In this document: positions 32,352 through 42,309 of the stretch, piece by piece
Position numbering within the stretch: the stretch's first letter is position 1
How the letters are laid out: every line of letters starts with the position of its first letter
Source of the DNA: an uncultured Prochlorococcus sp.
GTDB lineage: Bacteria; Cyanobacteriota; Cyanobacteriia; PCC-6307; Cyanobiaceae
Reading direction: 5' to 3'
Assembly: GCA_902590775.1 (NCBI GenBank)
Contig: CACIYC010000004.1
Location: 1-64,000, forward strand
DNA: 64,000 nucleotides
The notes under the pieces: generated by a model
Told to the model about the DNA's origin: nothing
The model's database searches: none
Seen by the model: the letters and a program-made list of their open reading frames with translations, nothing else
Translations under genes and position numbers: made by a program

Positions 32352-32545
32352 TATTCCTTATTACGATATTCAACTGATCCATCAGACTTTCTTAATGGCT
32401 TGGCATAGAGAACTCGTAAAAGACCTTTTGTATCCATGTTTTTACTTGTCAACGCGAAGGAAAATAAAAATAACACTCCAAAAACAAATATCAAAATAAT
32501 AGTTGGTGGAGTTAGCCCCATTTCTTGAATAGAAATCGCAAACAT
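32351..32545 (-). CDS. Small one-helix membrane protein (64 aa)
   Basis: A single hydrophobic helix (about residues 14-33, PTIILIFVFGVLFLFSFAL) with a short N-terminus and a basic C-terminal tail (SKNMDTKGLLRVLYAKPLRK, ending EYRNKE). It is the first gene of a two-gene unit whose second cistron (32217-32351) starts within this stop codon. No family can be named; topology suits a small photosynthetic complex subunit. Confidence 0.7.
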   Translation of the reverse strand: MFAISIQEMGLTPPTIILIFVFGVLFLFSFALTSKNMDTKGLLRVLYAKPLRKSDGSVEYRNKE

Positions 32546-32747
32546 TTTACTTTTTAATACATTTTTCTGAATATATTAATAGCAATCTATCGTAATCATA
32601 AAAAAATGTTTAACTTTAAAGATTTTACATAGATACATCAAAAAGACAACCTAGCAATAATGATCGCCTATTTAATTTGTATTGTAGGAAAATCGATTTC
32701 CTCCTACCCTCTCTTAAAGTTATCTTAATTAATTTAATCTCAGTAAA

Positions 32748-33149
32748 ATGTACATTATCAATAGACCAAAAATCTCAGTAGAAGACTTTGAAAAAGCGTT
32801 AGAAAAAGCAAACTTAAGTCAAAGTGATCAAGAGTTAATCGATTACATAAGATATACAGGTGTTTTTTCTCAGCCCAGCCTGGTTAAAGATCTAAGGATT
32901 AATCATAAACCACCTGTTTTATCTATTCTTTGTGAGGCATGTAAAAAAGTTGGTCTACAAATTCCAAATCATCTTGAAGCTGTTCGAAAATGGTCAGAGA
33001 GAGTTAGTGAACACGGAGTTCGCTGGGATGGGGATTTGATTTGTTCTACTGCTAGGAATATAGAAGGCCTTCCACTAACACCAGAATCAGGGACCTGCTC
33101 CTATGAAATCCTGGTCGTTCATAAAGAATTCTTTACCGGACTTGGTTGA
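32748..33149 (+). CDS. Conserved hypothetical protein (133 aa)
   Basis: A soluble protein with an acidic helical N-terminus (VEDFEKALEKANLSQSDQEL) and a more conserved-looking second half: HKPPVLSILCEACKKVGLQI, EAVRKWSERVSEHGVRWDGDLICS and a beta-rich end. Cys-x2-Cys at residues 63-66 (CEAC) could bind metal. Its length and style suggest a conserved cyanobacterial gene, but I cannot name it. Confidence 0.7.
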   Translation: MYIINRPKISVEDFEKALEKANLSQSDQELIDYIRYTGVFSQPSLVKDLRINHKPPVLSILCEACKKVGLQIPNHLEAVRKWSERVSEHGVRWDGDLICSTARNIEGLPLTPESGTCSYEILVVHKEFFTGLG

Positions 33150-33295
33150 AAAATCGAGTTCAAAACAACTAGGTCTATAGACATGAGCTATACGTAATCC
33201 AATTAAACCGCAACAAAATAATGTTAAGAGATTCATTTTATTAAAGTATCAATATCTAGTAAAAAGATTACGGAGCCATGAAGGGAATACAAAGA

Positions 33296-33595
33296 CTAAT
33301 TTGAATTATGTAAAACCTGAAAAGTTTTTTTTCTATAACTTAAAAGAAGGACTTTATTATTTTTTTCAATGAAAGATAACCCTGTTTGATCTCTCAACAA
33401 ATCAAATGTTGTAAGAGCGACACCACATGTTTCCATAAATAACACTGGCAAAGTCTCGCCGTTGCCTCTCATTTGCTGTAAATCAAAAGCTTGTCTAATC
33501 GCTTGAAAAGCTTTATCTCTACCAAGCAATTGAATCAATTCAGTCCATAAATAGTTGACTGATTCACATTCTGTTAGAGCTAAGGACTTAATCAT
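33296..33595 (-). CDS. Hypothetical protein (99 aa)
   Basis: A soluble alpha/beta protein beginning MIKSLALTECESVNYLWTEL and containing IQLLGRDKAFQAIRQAFDLQ, then PVLFMETCGVALTTFDLLRD. Two cysteines are present. No membrane span. No known family. It is isolated, with the next minus-strand gene at 33720. Confidence 0.65.
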   Translation of the reverse strand: MIKSLALTECESVNYLWTELIQLLGRDKAFQAIRQAFDLQQMRGNGETLPVLFMETCGVALTTFDLLRDQTGLSFIEKNNKVLLLSYRKKTFQVLHNSN

Positions 33596-33719
33596 AAGAA
33601 ATAATAGCCCATAAACTTGAATGATAAACTAACTAAAAACTAATGAAATAGACTATTTTTTTTATAGAAAAATAAGTTGTTTGAAAATAATTAAGAATCA
33701 AGGCTCTTTAACAACACAA

Positions 33720-33887
33720 TTATTGTTTTTTTTTTAAATTATCTTTTTCCAACAAGTTGCTATCATAGTTACATCTAAGATCAGTAAACATTGCTTCTAA
33801 AATAATTTCTTGTGCATCATCAACTTCTTTAAGATGAGCCTTTGCAGCTTTCATCTCATCGTGAGTAGGCAATTCCCCAAGCTCCAT
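33720..33887 (-). CDS. Small acidic protein (55 aa)
   Basis: MELGELPTHDEMKAAKAHLK leads into an acidic helix (EVDDAQEIILEAMFTDLRCN), with a Lys-rich end KDNLKKKQ. The composition is clearly protein-like although the ORF is below 60 codons. No function is known. Confidence 0.6.
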   Translation of the reverse strand: MELGELPTHDEMKAAKAHLKEVDDAQEIILEAMFTDLRCNYDSNLLEKDNLKKKQ

Positions 33888-34028
33888 CACTATAATTGCT
33901 TTCTAATCGGTATAGAAATTCTGTCAATAGATTAATTAAAATAATTTTTCAGATATATCTTTTGAAAACGTCTTAATACACCTAGATCAAAATACTTTTT
34001 ATATATTATTCAAATTAACACCTAATTT

Positions 34029-34586
34029 CTAGATTTCTACGTTCGTTATCCTGCATTCAAGTTTTGCCAAGGCTTCATTTGGTAAAGAAAGGAAAAGATC
34101 CAAAAGCTTGTGACCAGTCTTAGGAATAACTGCTATCCCAACTAAAGTTGCCTTTCCATCCTTTCCCCAACATTTACCTTCAGCATCAAAGAGTTTGCTA
34201 ACTACTCGACTACTTTTTAGAAATGTTTTTACAGTCAATTTAGGAAAAACAAAAATAGGCCAAATTGTAAATAAAAATTCTGATTCGAAGTCTAAACATA
34301 TTTCACCAGTATCCAAAGCAATGGTTCCTTCAAGCTTCTCCAACAACATTTTTATTTCTAAGCCAAGAGGCATTGGAATAGATAAGAATCTAGTTGTTCG
34401 CCAATTCAGCGAAGGAATCGAAAAAGTATCTGGATTAAATATCAGAAATAAATGATTTTTGTTCTTTACTTTTACGAGAGAAGTTTTTCCACCTCCTCCT
34501 CTTGCATCGTAAACGAAGTGAGGATATGAGCCAATTGCAAGCTTACATCCTTCTAAACTATCTAGTATAATCAATTTTTTTTTCAT
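34029..34586 (-). CDS. Conserved hypothetical protein (185 aa)
   Basis: A soluble beta-rich protein. Distinctive stretches are LEGCKLAIGSYPHFVYDARGGGGK near the N-terminus (a glycine-rich loop, not a P-loop), RTTRFLSIPMPLGLEIKMLLEKLEG and CLDFESEFLFTIWPIFVFPKL in the middle. It looks like a cyanobacteria-specific protein of unknown function. The GGGGK is not in a Walker A context (no preceding strand-G pattern). The gene is isolated. Confidence 0.7.
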   Translation of the reverse strand: MKKKLIILDSLEGCKLAIGSYPHFVYDARGGGGKTSLVKVKNKNHLFLIFNPDTFSIPSLNWRTTRFLSIPMPLGLEIKMLLEKLEGTIALDTGEICLDFESEFLFTIWPIFVFPKLTVKTFLKSSRVVSKLFDAEGKCWGKDGKATLVGIAVIPKTGHKLLDLFLSLPNEALAKLECRITNVEI

Positions 34587-34864
34587 CTTTATTCTTCAAA
34601 AAAGAAATGCTTCTAAAAGAAATATCACTTCAAAACACTATACAAACATCAAATTAAAGATAATTTATATACGAAATCAATAAAAGTCGCCTTCCAAAGA
34701 CCAGGATACTTAAACAAAGTAATGGATAGCAACATCTCCATCATCTGAAAAATCAATCAATCAAAACTCCATATTTTACATTTCTTAGAAGTAATCAATA
34801 AATTTAATAGAACTATTATTGTTTTTCATCTAATATTCTATTATAACTATGCAAAATTAGTGAA

Positions 34865-35104
34865 ATGAGTAAAAAATCCAAAAAATGTTTAAACAACAAA
34901 AGTAAAAGGTTGCTTTGGTATGCATATACAACAATAGGATTAGGAGTACGGGCAGCTGCAGCACTTGCTCTTATAGCAATTTCAATCAAAGCATATCCAC
35001 TAAAAAATCAAGCAAAGTCCTTTAATGCTTGTGTTTTAGAAATCCAAGAAACTGGGATGAGTATTTCCACTGCTGTAAATTTTTGCAATGGTGGTGGGGA
35101 CTAG
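34865..35104 (+). CDS. Small membrane-anchored exported protein (79 aa)
   Basis: A basic N-terminus (MSKKSKKCLNNKSKRLLWYA) precedes one hydrophobic segment (YTTIGLGVRAAAALALIAIS), then an outward-facing part with two cysteines in FNACVLEIQETGMS and VNFCNGGGD. A membrane-tethered periplasmic or lumenal peptide with a possible disulphide. It resembles in plan the secreted gene at 22789. Function unknown. Confidence 0.65.
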   Translation: MSKKSKKCLNNKSKRLLWYAYTTIGLGVRAAAALALIAISIKAYPLKNQAKSFNACVLEIQETGMSISTAVNFCNGGGD

Positions 35105-35739
35105 TGTTGTTTTAAAAGAAGAAGCGTCTATCAATTTATAGGCATAGAAAGTTAAATACCTAAATTTCTTTTCGAAATAGATTTCTCAACATCAACGTAA
35201 ACTCATTGATGATGAATTCAGTTTTTTGATTAATTTTGTATTTTTTGTTCTGTTAAAATCCTAAATTCCTTTATTAATTCTCTAACAAAGCCACTTCCCT
35301 TCTTAACCTTTTAGTGCAAGTCCTTATCAAATCGTTGTAGATTTTTTTGTTTTCTAATTTATACTGAAAGTGATTAATACATCTACAACCCATAATGAAA
35401 CGAGAAAAGCCAATGTATACCCAAGGTAAGTTTGACTTCCATTAAAAGTCCTATAGTCCAACTAAAACAAAATATCTGATAGTTACTTAATCCAAAATTA
35501 TTCTAAATTGCGAAGAAAACTTTCTTGTCTAAAGAAATAAAATCCATCTTTTTATACGGATAATTTTTAATAAATATAATTGAATTACATCCGAATAGTT
35601 AACTAGTTTCGAAGATAGAAAGCTTAAACAAATACAGTCAAAACAGATTCAAAATGCTAAATCTTTCATGAAGTTCACTATTTAGTACGTTTTACATTTA
35701 AACTGATATACTCTATCCTAAAAGAAAATCAAACTAGAG
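35105..35739. other. 635-base gap, no feature seen
   Basis: A+T-rich, with no ORF of note on either strand, no terminator hairpin and no tRNA fold. It precedes the isolated methyltransferase gene and presumably holds its promoter, but I cannot mark it with confidence. Confidence 0.5.
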
Positions 35740-36852
35740 ATGTCAGTTCATTTTAAACTCAATGAGGAGTTCATACAAAGATTAAAAAGCTTTATCAATT
35801 CAGAAGCATATAATTCACGTAGTGAGATTTCTTATTCTGAATATTGGCTTGAGAATGCATCTTCTATGTCAATAGAGTTTGGTAAGGACAATGCAAATAT
35901 CGAAGGTAAATCGGGCTTTTATATTCCACAATCAATTCTTATTTCAAGAATATTGAAGGTTATTAAAAATCCATTTTTAATAAGAAAGAAGTTAATAAAT
36001 AAATTTCAAGAATATTTTGAAAAGCCCTTATTTGTTGATACTAATAAAGCTTTTGACCGTGCAATGAGTCATCATTATTCAACTGATCCAGACTTGTCAA
36101 AATATCGTGTAAACCATTTAAAATTAGTAAATCAATTTGCAAATGTACTTAAGAATTCTAAAGAAGTCAAAAATTATCATTATAAATGGGCAAAAGAATA
36201 TCCTAATTCGCAAATAATCATTGAGTATTACCTGAGAAATCTATTGATTCCTTATTTAGAAAGAAAGAAAGATAATATCTTTTTGGATATAGGTTCAGGT
36301 AATGGAAATCTTGTGAATTTATTAACACATGAATACTCTCCTAAAGTTTATTGCCTTGTCGATCTCCCTGAATCCTTAATTAATGCAATAATTTTTCTAA
36401 GAAAATACTATCCTAAATCTCTATTTTTCTTTCCTAATGAAATTAACAGCCAAGAAGAAATTACTAGTATAATTTCTTCTTCTTCAATTAATGAGACTAC
36501 AAAGTTTGTTTTTCTTACCCCTTGGCAGGCAAATTATATACCTTCTAATACTTTTAGCTTTTGTTCCAATATTACTTCATTTCAAGAAATGACTAAAGAG
36601 CAAGTTAATATTTATTTTGACTTAATTGAACGAATTACTATTAAAGATGGTTTGTTTTTATGTGTAAATAGAGTTGAAAAAATCCCTGTCAATTCAAACG
36701 CTTTTCATGTAGAACAAACTGCAGAGCCTATAAGGTTTTATGAATATCCATGGAGAAAAAGAAATTTAAGACTTATTGATGAAATTTCTCGCTTACATCG
36801 AATTGTACAGGCTGATGATATTGCTATTAGGTTAGAATCTATAAAGGATTAA
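35740..36852 (+). CDS. Putative sugar O-methyltransferase (370 aa)
   Basis: A SAM-dependent methyltransferase with the glycine-rich loop FLDIGSGNGN (residues 181-190), then VYCLVDLPESLI, the usual acidic residue after strand 2. A long 160-residue N-terminal region precedes it, as in the putative sugar O-methyltransferases (NanM-like) found in polysaccharide clusters. No glycosyltransferase lies next to it here; gaps of 635 bases upstream and 130 bases downstream surround it, which hints at a transferred or remnant island gene. Substrate is inferred from family resemblance only. Confidence 0.72.
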   Translation: MSVHFKLNEEFIQRLKSFINSEAYNSRSEISYSEYWLENASSMSIEFGKDNANIEGKSGFYIPQSILISRILKVIKNPFLIRKKLINKFQEYFEKPLFVDTNKAFDRAMSHHYSTDPDLSKYRVNHLKLVNQFANVLKNSKEVKNYHYKWAKEYPNSQIIIEYYLRNLLIPYLERKKDNIFLDIGSGNGNLVNLLTHEYSPKVYCLVDLPESLINAIIFLRKYYPKSLFFFPNEINSQEEITSIISSSSINETTKFVFLTPWQANYIPSNTFSFCSNITSFQEMTKEQVNIYFDLIERITIKDGLFLCVNRVEKIPVNSNAFHVEQTAEPIRFYEYPWRKRNLRLIDEISRLHRIVQADDIAIRLESIKD

Positions 36853-36982
36853 GGCTAGTAATGATAATATTTTATCAATAGTTTATTTAAGATAAAACTC
36901 ATTTTAAACATTCAAAAAAAAACTAAATAAGATCAAGTAATAGTATTAGGTTTAGTCCAAATCTCCTGCTATAATTTGACTG

Positions 36983-38074
36983 CTATACGTTGAATAAAAA
37001 CTCCATTACATCTCCTTCATTAACTATATAGTCTTTACCTTCACTACGAATCCAGCCTTTGTTTTTTGCTTCCAATAAAGAACCCGCTTCAAGCAATTTT
37101 TTACAACCAATTGTTTGAGCACGAATAAAACCTCTTTCAAAATCTGTATGTATTACTCCAGCAGCTTGTGGCGCAGTCATTCCTTCTTTTATAGTCCAAG
37201 CTTTAGTCTCTTTCTCTCCAGTAGTAAAATATGTTCTCAAGCCAAGAATTTGATAAGAAGCTTTGATAAGGCTTTGAAGGCCTCCCTCTTTTACACCTAA
37301 ACCATTGAGATAATCAACTCTTTCAGTAGGAGCTAGATCAATCAATTCAGCCTCGACTTGCGCGGAAATTCTTATGCTCTGTGCACTTTCTCTTGAAGCA
37401 AGTCTGTTAACTTTCTCTGAAAAGAGATTCCCCGATAAAAGTTCATCTTCACTTAAATTTGATGCATAGATTATTGGTTTAGCTGTAAGTAATCCTAATG
37501 GTTTTATTAATTTATTTTCTTCTTTAAGCAAAGAAATATTTCTTGCGGAACCTCCTTTCTCAATCTCTAAAGATATTTTTTCCAAACAGTTATCTTCAAT
37601 TTGACTTTCCTTGTTAATTCGAATCTGCTTTTTCAGGCGTTCTCTACGTTTTTCTATTTGGTTAAGATCTGAAAGACCAAGCTCTAAATTAATGATTTCT
37701 ATATCTCTTGCAGGGTCTACTGAACCTGCTACATGAATAACATTTTCATCTTCGAAACAACGAACTACATGAACAATTGCGTCTACTTCACGAATATTGG
37801 ACAAAAACTTGTTCCCCAGACCTTCGCCTTGACTGGCTCCTTCGACAAGTCCGGCAATATCCACAAACTCAATCCTTGTAGGAATTAATTCTTTGCTATC
37901 ACTTAGAGCACCCAGTAAATGCAAGCGATCATCAGGTACTGCAACAGTTCCTACATTTGGCTCAATAGTGCAAAATGGGAAATTTGCAGCTTGAGCTTGC
38001 GCATTTGCTACAAGTGCATTAAATAAAGTTGATTTCCCTACGTTTGGGAGACCTACTATTCCTACTTTGAGCAT
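36983..38074 (-). CDS. ychF: Redox-regulated ATPase YchF (363 aa)
   Basis: An Obg-family P-loop protein that binds ATP rather than GTP and associates with ribosomes or proteasome-like partners. Motifs: Walker A GLPNVGKST (8-16), DIAGLVEGASQGEGLGNKFL (G3 region, about 72-91), the YASNLSE segment in place of the GTP-specifying NKxD, and the C-terminal TGS-like domain with FTTGEKETKAWTIKEG and AAGVIHTDFERGFIRAQ. Length 363 is standard. Divergent from the adaptor gene at 38198. Confidence 0.96.
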   Translation of the reverse strand: MLKVGIVGLPNVGKSTLFNALVANAQAQAANFPFCTIEPNVGTVAVPDDRLHLLGALSDSKELIPTRIEFVDIAGLVEGASQGEGLGNKFLSNIREVDAIVHVVRCFEDENVIHVAGSVDPARDIEIINLELGLSDLNQIEKRRERLKKQIRINKESQIEDNCLEKISLEIEKGGSARNISLLKEENKLIKPLGLLTAKPIIYASNLSEDELLSGNLFSEKVNRLASRESAQSIRISAQVEAELIDLAPTERVDYLNGLGVKEGGLQSLIKASYQILGLRTYFTTGEKETKAWTIKEGMTAPQAAGVIHTDFERGFIRAQTIGCKKLLEAGSLLEAKNKGWIRSEGKDYIVNEGDVMEFLFNV

Positions 38075-38197
38075 CAGAAAAAATCTAAAATCAACATTCG
38101 AGGGGTTAGTCTTACGAAACTAATCGCTCTCGGAACCCTAAGCAAGCTAACGAGAAAATCCTAAATTTTTCAACCAAGAAATTTTCCTTTTAAAACG

Positions 38198-39262
38198 ATG
38201 TTAGGTCTAAGTCGAAACAAAACCATCACCCTCTTTACTTTTTTATTGGTCATAACAGGGAGCAATGTTATTAACAATGCAATTAAGAGTGGGAAAGAGA
38301 TGCGAGATTTTTCTGCTTACACAATCGAAGCACAAGAAGGGAGGTTGCCATCATTGGTTACTGCTAGTGGTGAATTACAGGCAAAGAAAAGTATAGATGT
38401 AAATCCTCATCGCCAAGGAATAGTAGAAATAATGTATGTCCAAGAAGGAGACAAAGTAAGCAAAAATCAATTAATAGCCAAATTAGAAAGTCGAGACTTT
38501 AAATTTCGACTTGAAGAACAAAAGGCAAATTATGAAAATACAAAAGCCGCCTTTGAGAGAAGAAAGGAATTATTTTTAAAGGGTGGAATAAGCAAAGAAA
38601 CATATGATGAATTTTCAAAAAGCTTTCTAATTAGCAAATCTAAACTTGATCAAATCAAAGTAGAAGGCAAAGAGTTATTCATTACAGCTCCTTTGCAAGG
38701 ACGTGTTACGGCAAGACATGCAGACCCTGGAACATTTGTTTCTCCAAATACAACAAGATCCAACAACGAAAGTACTTTTAATCAAGCTATAGTTGAAATT
38801 TCTCAAGGGATCGAAGTTATTGCGAAAGTACCTGAAAGTGATATTGGGCGAATACAAATAGGTCAAGAAAGCAATATTCGTATAGAAGCTTTCCCAGATG
38901 AACTTTATAAAGCATTAGTTAGCGAGATAGCTCCTCGAGCAATTAAAAGCAATAATGTAACTTCGTTCGAAGTAAAGCTATCTCTTGTTAATCCACCCCC
39001 AAAACTACGAATTGGAATGACTTCAGATATAGAGTTCGAAACCGGCAAGTCAGGATTAAGAACCTTAGTGCCTACAGTTGCAATAGTTACTGAAGAAGGA
39101 GAAGCAGGCGTACTTGTGGTTGGAAAAAACAAGGAAGTGTTATTTCAAAAAGTTGAACTTGGTTCAAGTAATGGGAATCAAACATCAATTATAAAAGGAA
39201 TCAAACCGGGTGAAAAAATATTTATAGATATTCCTCCATGGTCAAAAAGAAAACGCAAGTAA
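38198..39262 (+). CDS. HlyD/RND-type periplasmic adaptor protein (354 aa)
   Basis: A membrane-fusion protein of an efflux system. An N-terminal membrane anchor (TITLFTFLLVITGSNVI) is followed by the barrel-sandwich segment VTASGELQAKKSIDVNPHRQG, the lipoyl-like half GIVEIMYVQEGDKVSKNQLI, a long coiled-coil hairpin (residues 105-160) and the matching half APLQGRVTARHADPGTFV. The beta-barrel domain includes GMTSDIEFETG. No transporter permease is adjacent; polA follows after 31 bases, so its partner must lie elsewhere. MacA-like or RND-type use is inferred. Confidence 0.9.
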   Translation: MLGLSRNKTITLFTFLLVITGSNVINNAIKSGKEMRDFSAYTIEAQEGRLPSLVTASGELQAKKSIDVNPHRQGIVEIMYVQEGDKVSKNQLIAKLESRDFKFRLEEQKANYENTKAAFERRKELFLKGGISKETYDEFSKSFLISKSKLDQIKVEGKELFITAPLQGRVTARHADPGTFVSPNTTRSNNESTFNQAIVEISQGIEVIAKVPESDIGRIQIGQESNIRIEAFPDELYKALVSEIAPRAIKSNNVTSFEVKLSLVNPPPKLRIGMTSDIEFETGKSGLRTLVPTVAIVTEEGEAGVLVVGKNKEVLFQKVELGSSNGNQTSIIKGIKPGEKIFIDIPPWSKRKRK

Positions 39263-39293
39263 CGTCATTCACACACAGTACAATTATGAAGAC

Positions 39294-42254
39294 ATGAATC
39301 AAGAAAAAGAAAAACCTATTTTACTACTTGTTGACGGACATTCTCTAGCTTTTAGAAGCTTTTATGCATTTAGCAAAAGTGGAGAAGGAGGTCTTAAGAC
39401 AAAAGAAGGTTTACCTACAAGTGTGACATATGGCTTCCTAAAAGGTCTTCTAGAAAACTGTAAGACACTGAGTCCTCAAGGTATAACAATTGCATTTGAT
39501 ACTGCTGAACCAACTTTTCGCCATAAAGCAGATCCTAACTACAAAGCTAATAGAGATGTTGCTCCAGAAATATTTTTCCAAGACCTAACACAACTTCAAC
39601 AAATACTTAAAGATTTTCTAAAAATACCGATCATTGCGGCACCTGGATATGAAGCAGATGACGTTTTGGGTACATTAGCTAATAATGCTGCAAATACAGG
39701 CTGGAAAGTTCGGATACTTACAGGAGACAGAGACCTTTTTCAACTAGTAGATGATTCTCGTAATATAGCTGTTTTGTATATGGGAGGTGGACCTTATGCA
39801 AAAAGTAGCAATCCTTCTCTAATCAATGAAGCGGGCGTAAAAGAAAAACTTGGTGTGACGCCTCAAAAGGTTGTTGAATTAAAAGCTTTAACTGGTGATA
39901 GTTCCGACAATATCCCTGGAGTAAAGGGTGTCGGTCCAAAAACAGCAATAAACTTACTAAAAGAGAATGGAGATTTAGATAGCATCTTTAAATTATTAGA
40001 TCAATTAGAGCTCAAAGGTGAGAAAGCTTTTCAAGGTGCAATTAAAGGAGCATTAAAGCTAAAGCTAAAGGAAGGAAAAAAAAATGCATATTTATCAAGA
40101 GAACTGGCAGAGATCATGATCGAGGTCCCTTTAAATGAAAACCCAATTTTAAGTTTAAAAGAAATAAATAAAGAAGGTTTAAAGGAAGCACTTGAAAATT
40201 TAGAGCTTTATAGTCTTATCAATCAGATCCCAAACTTTGTTGCCAGCTTCTCAAAAGGAGGTTTTAAAGCTAATAAAAAAAGCACTTCACAAGAACAGCC
40301 TCAACCATCAAAAATCGTTAATCAAAAATCGAAAAGCTCTTCTTCACATGACGAAAATCAACCGCCAAATATAAAACCTCTAATAATCACTACACACAAT
40401 CAACTCAAAGATTTAGTAAACACTTTAAATAATTGCAGCAAACCACTACTACCTGTAGCTATAGATACAGAGACTACCAGCTTAAATCCCTTCATAGCAG
40501 AGTTAGTTGGCATTGGATTCTGCTGGGGGCAAGGGCTAGATGATCTAGCTTATATTCCAATTGGACATAACTCTCAAGGTGAATTAGAACAAAATAAAAA
40601 AGAAGATCAGCTACCTTTAAAAGATGTTATAACAGCCCTAACTCCCTGGTTAAGCAGCTCTAATCACCCAAAAGTTCTTCAAAATGCTAAATATGATCGT
40701 CTGATTTTTCTTCACAATGGTATTCCATTAGAAGGAGTCATACTCGATACTCTCCTTGCAGATTATCTTTGTAATTCAACCGCGAAGCATAGCCTTGAGG
40801 ATATTACTTATAGAGAATTTGGTTTTAAAGTAACTAGCTTTAAGGAACTAGTCAATAAAGGGCAGAGCTTCAAAGATGTCGACATTAATACTGCAAGTTT
40901 ATACTGTGGAATGGATGTATATCTCACAAGAAAAGTTTCTTTTCGCATCAAGGACAAGCTAAAGGGAATGGGAATAGAACTAATTGAACTATTAGAAAAA
41001 GTAGAACAACCACTGGAACCAATTCTCGCTGAGATGGAAGCTAGAGGAATTTGCATAGATATTGCCTACTTGAAAGAATTATCTATTGAATTAAATAAAA
41101 ATCTACTAAAATTAGAAAAGCAAGCCTATAAATTTGCGGGCATCGAATTCAACCTCAACTCACCAAAACAGCTTGGTGAAATACTTTTTGAAAGGCTAGC
41201 TCTTGATAAGAGAAAATCCCGTAGGACAAAAACAGGTTGGAGTACAGATGGCAATGTTTTAGAGAAATTAGAGAAAGACCATTCAATCATTCCTATGTTG
41301 ATCGAACATCGAACACTAAGTAAACTTTTAAGTACATATGTTGATGCTCTTCCTCAATTGGTTGAGAAAGAAACAGGTAGAGTCCATACAGATTTCAATC
41401 AAGCCGTAACTGCCACTGGTAGGTTAAGTAGTAGCAATCCAAATTTACAAAATATTCCAATACGAACTGAATTTAGTCGTCGTATAAGAAAAGCATTTCT
41501 CCCTCAAGAACACTGGAAATTAATAAGTGCAGACTACTCGCAAATAGAACTGAGAATTCTAGCCCACCTCTCAAAAGAACAAACACTACAAAAAGCTTTT
41601 AAGGATAATATTGATGTTCATACTTTAACAGCAAAAGTTCTTTTAGAAAAAGAATCAATTAACTCTGATGAAAGGAGATTAGGGAAGACAATTAATTTTG
41701 GAGTGATCTATGGAATGGGAGCTCAACGCTTTGCAAGATCAACTGGGGTTTCCCTATCAGAAGCGAAAGAGTTCTTAACTCGTTATAAAAATCAATACCC
41801 TAAAGTTTTCTCCTTCCTAGAGCTTCAAGAAAGACTTGCTTTAAGTAAAGGCTACGTAACAACACTACTAGGTAGACGTAGGTACTTTAACTTTGATAAT
41901 AATGGATTAGGGAGACTTTTAGGTGCTGACCCTATGGATATAGATCTAAAGCTTGCCCGACGTGCTGGAATGGAAGCGCAACAACTTAGAGCCGCAGCAA
42001 ATGCACCAATACAGGGGTCAAGTGCAGATATCATTAAAATAGCAATGGTACAACTATCAAAGAAGATCAAAGAAGAAGCTTTACCCGCGAACCTTCTCTT
42101 GCAAGTTCATGATGAATTGGTTCTAGAAGTAGAACCATTAGTAATAGAAGAAGTTAAATCTTTGATCATTAGTACAATGGAAAATGCTGTAAAGCTTAGT
42201 GTTCCATTAGTTGTAGAAGCTGCTATTGGAGAGAATTGGATGGAAACAAAATAA
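39294..42254 (+). CDS. polA: DNA polymerase I (986 aa)
   Basis: A full three-domain Pol I for gap repair and Okazaki fragment processing. The N-terminal 5'-3' exonuclease has GDRDLFQLVD (near residue 143) and GVKGVGPKTA; a Ser/Lys/Gln-rich linker (about 325-360) follows. The 3'-5' proofreading domain retains DTETTSL, QNAKYD and the late Asp (YCGMDV), so it looks active. The polymerase domain has motif A DYSQIELRILAHL, motif B GKTINFGVIYGMG and motif C QVHDELVLEV. It sits 31 bases after the adaptor gene and 55 bases before cysS, on the same strand. Confidence 0.97.
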   Translation: MNQEKEKPILLLVDGHSLAFRSFYAFSKSGEGGLKTKEGLPTSVTYGFLKGLLENCKTLSPQGITIAFDTAEPTFRHKADPNYKANRDVAPEIFFQDLTQLQQILKDFLKIPIIAAPGYEADDVLGTLANNAANTGWKVRILTGDRDLFQLVDDSRNIAVLYMGGGPYAKSSNPSLINEAGVKEKLGVTPQKVVELKALTGDSSDNIPGVKGVGPKTAINLLKENGDLDSIFKLLDQLELKGEKAFQGAIKGALKLKLKEGKKNAYLSRELAEIMIEVPLNENPILSLKEINKEGLKEALENLELYSLINQIPNFVASFSKGGFKANKKSTSQEQPQPSKIVNQKSKSSSSHDENQPPNIKPLIITTHNQLKDLVNTLNNCSKPLLPVAIDTETTSLNPFIAELVGIGFCWGQGLDDLAYIPIGHNSQGELEQNKKEDQLPLKDVITALTPWLSSSNHPKVLQNAKYDRLIFLHNGIPLEGVILDTLLADYLCNSTAKHSLEDITYREFGFKVTSFKELVNKGQSFKDVDINTASLYCGMDVYLTRKVSFRIKDKLKGMGIELIELLEKVEQPLEPILAEMEARGICIDIAYLKELSIELNKNLLKLEKQAYKFAGIEFNLNSPKQLGEILFERLALDKRKSRRTKTGWSTDGNVLEKLEKDHSIIPMLIEHRTLSKLLSTYVDALPQLVEKETGRVHTDFNQAVTATGRLSSSNPNLQNIPIRTEFSRRIRKAFLPQEHWKLISADYSQIELRILAHLSKEQTLQKAFKDNIDVHTLTAKVLLEKESINSDERRLGKTINFGVIYGMGAQRFARSTGVSLSEAKEFLTRYKNQYPKVFSFLELQERLALSKGYVTTLLGRRRYFNFDNNGLGRLLGADPMDIDLKLARRAGMEAQQLRAAANAPIQGSSADIIKIAMVQLSKKIKEEALPANLLLQVHDELVLEVEPLVIEEVKSLIISTMENAVKLSVPLVVEAAIGENWMETK

Positions 42255-42309
42255 AAAAAACATCTCTACATTGATTCCTTTTTTTAATTAATCAAACATT
42301 TTATAAAAA

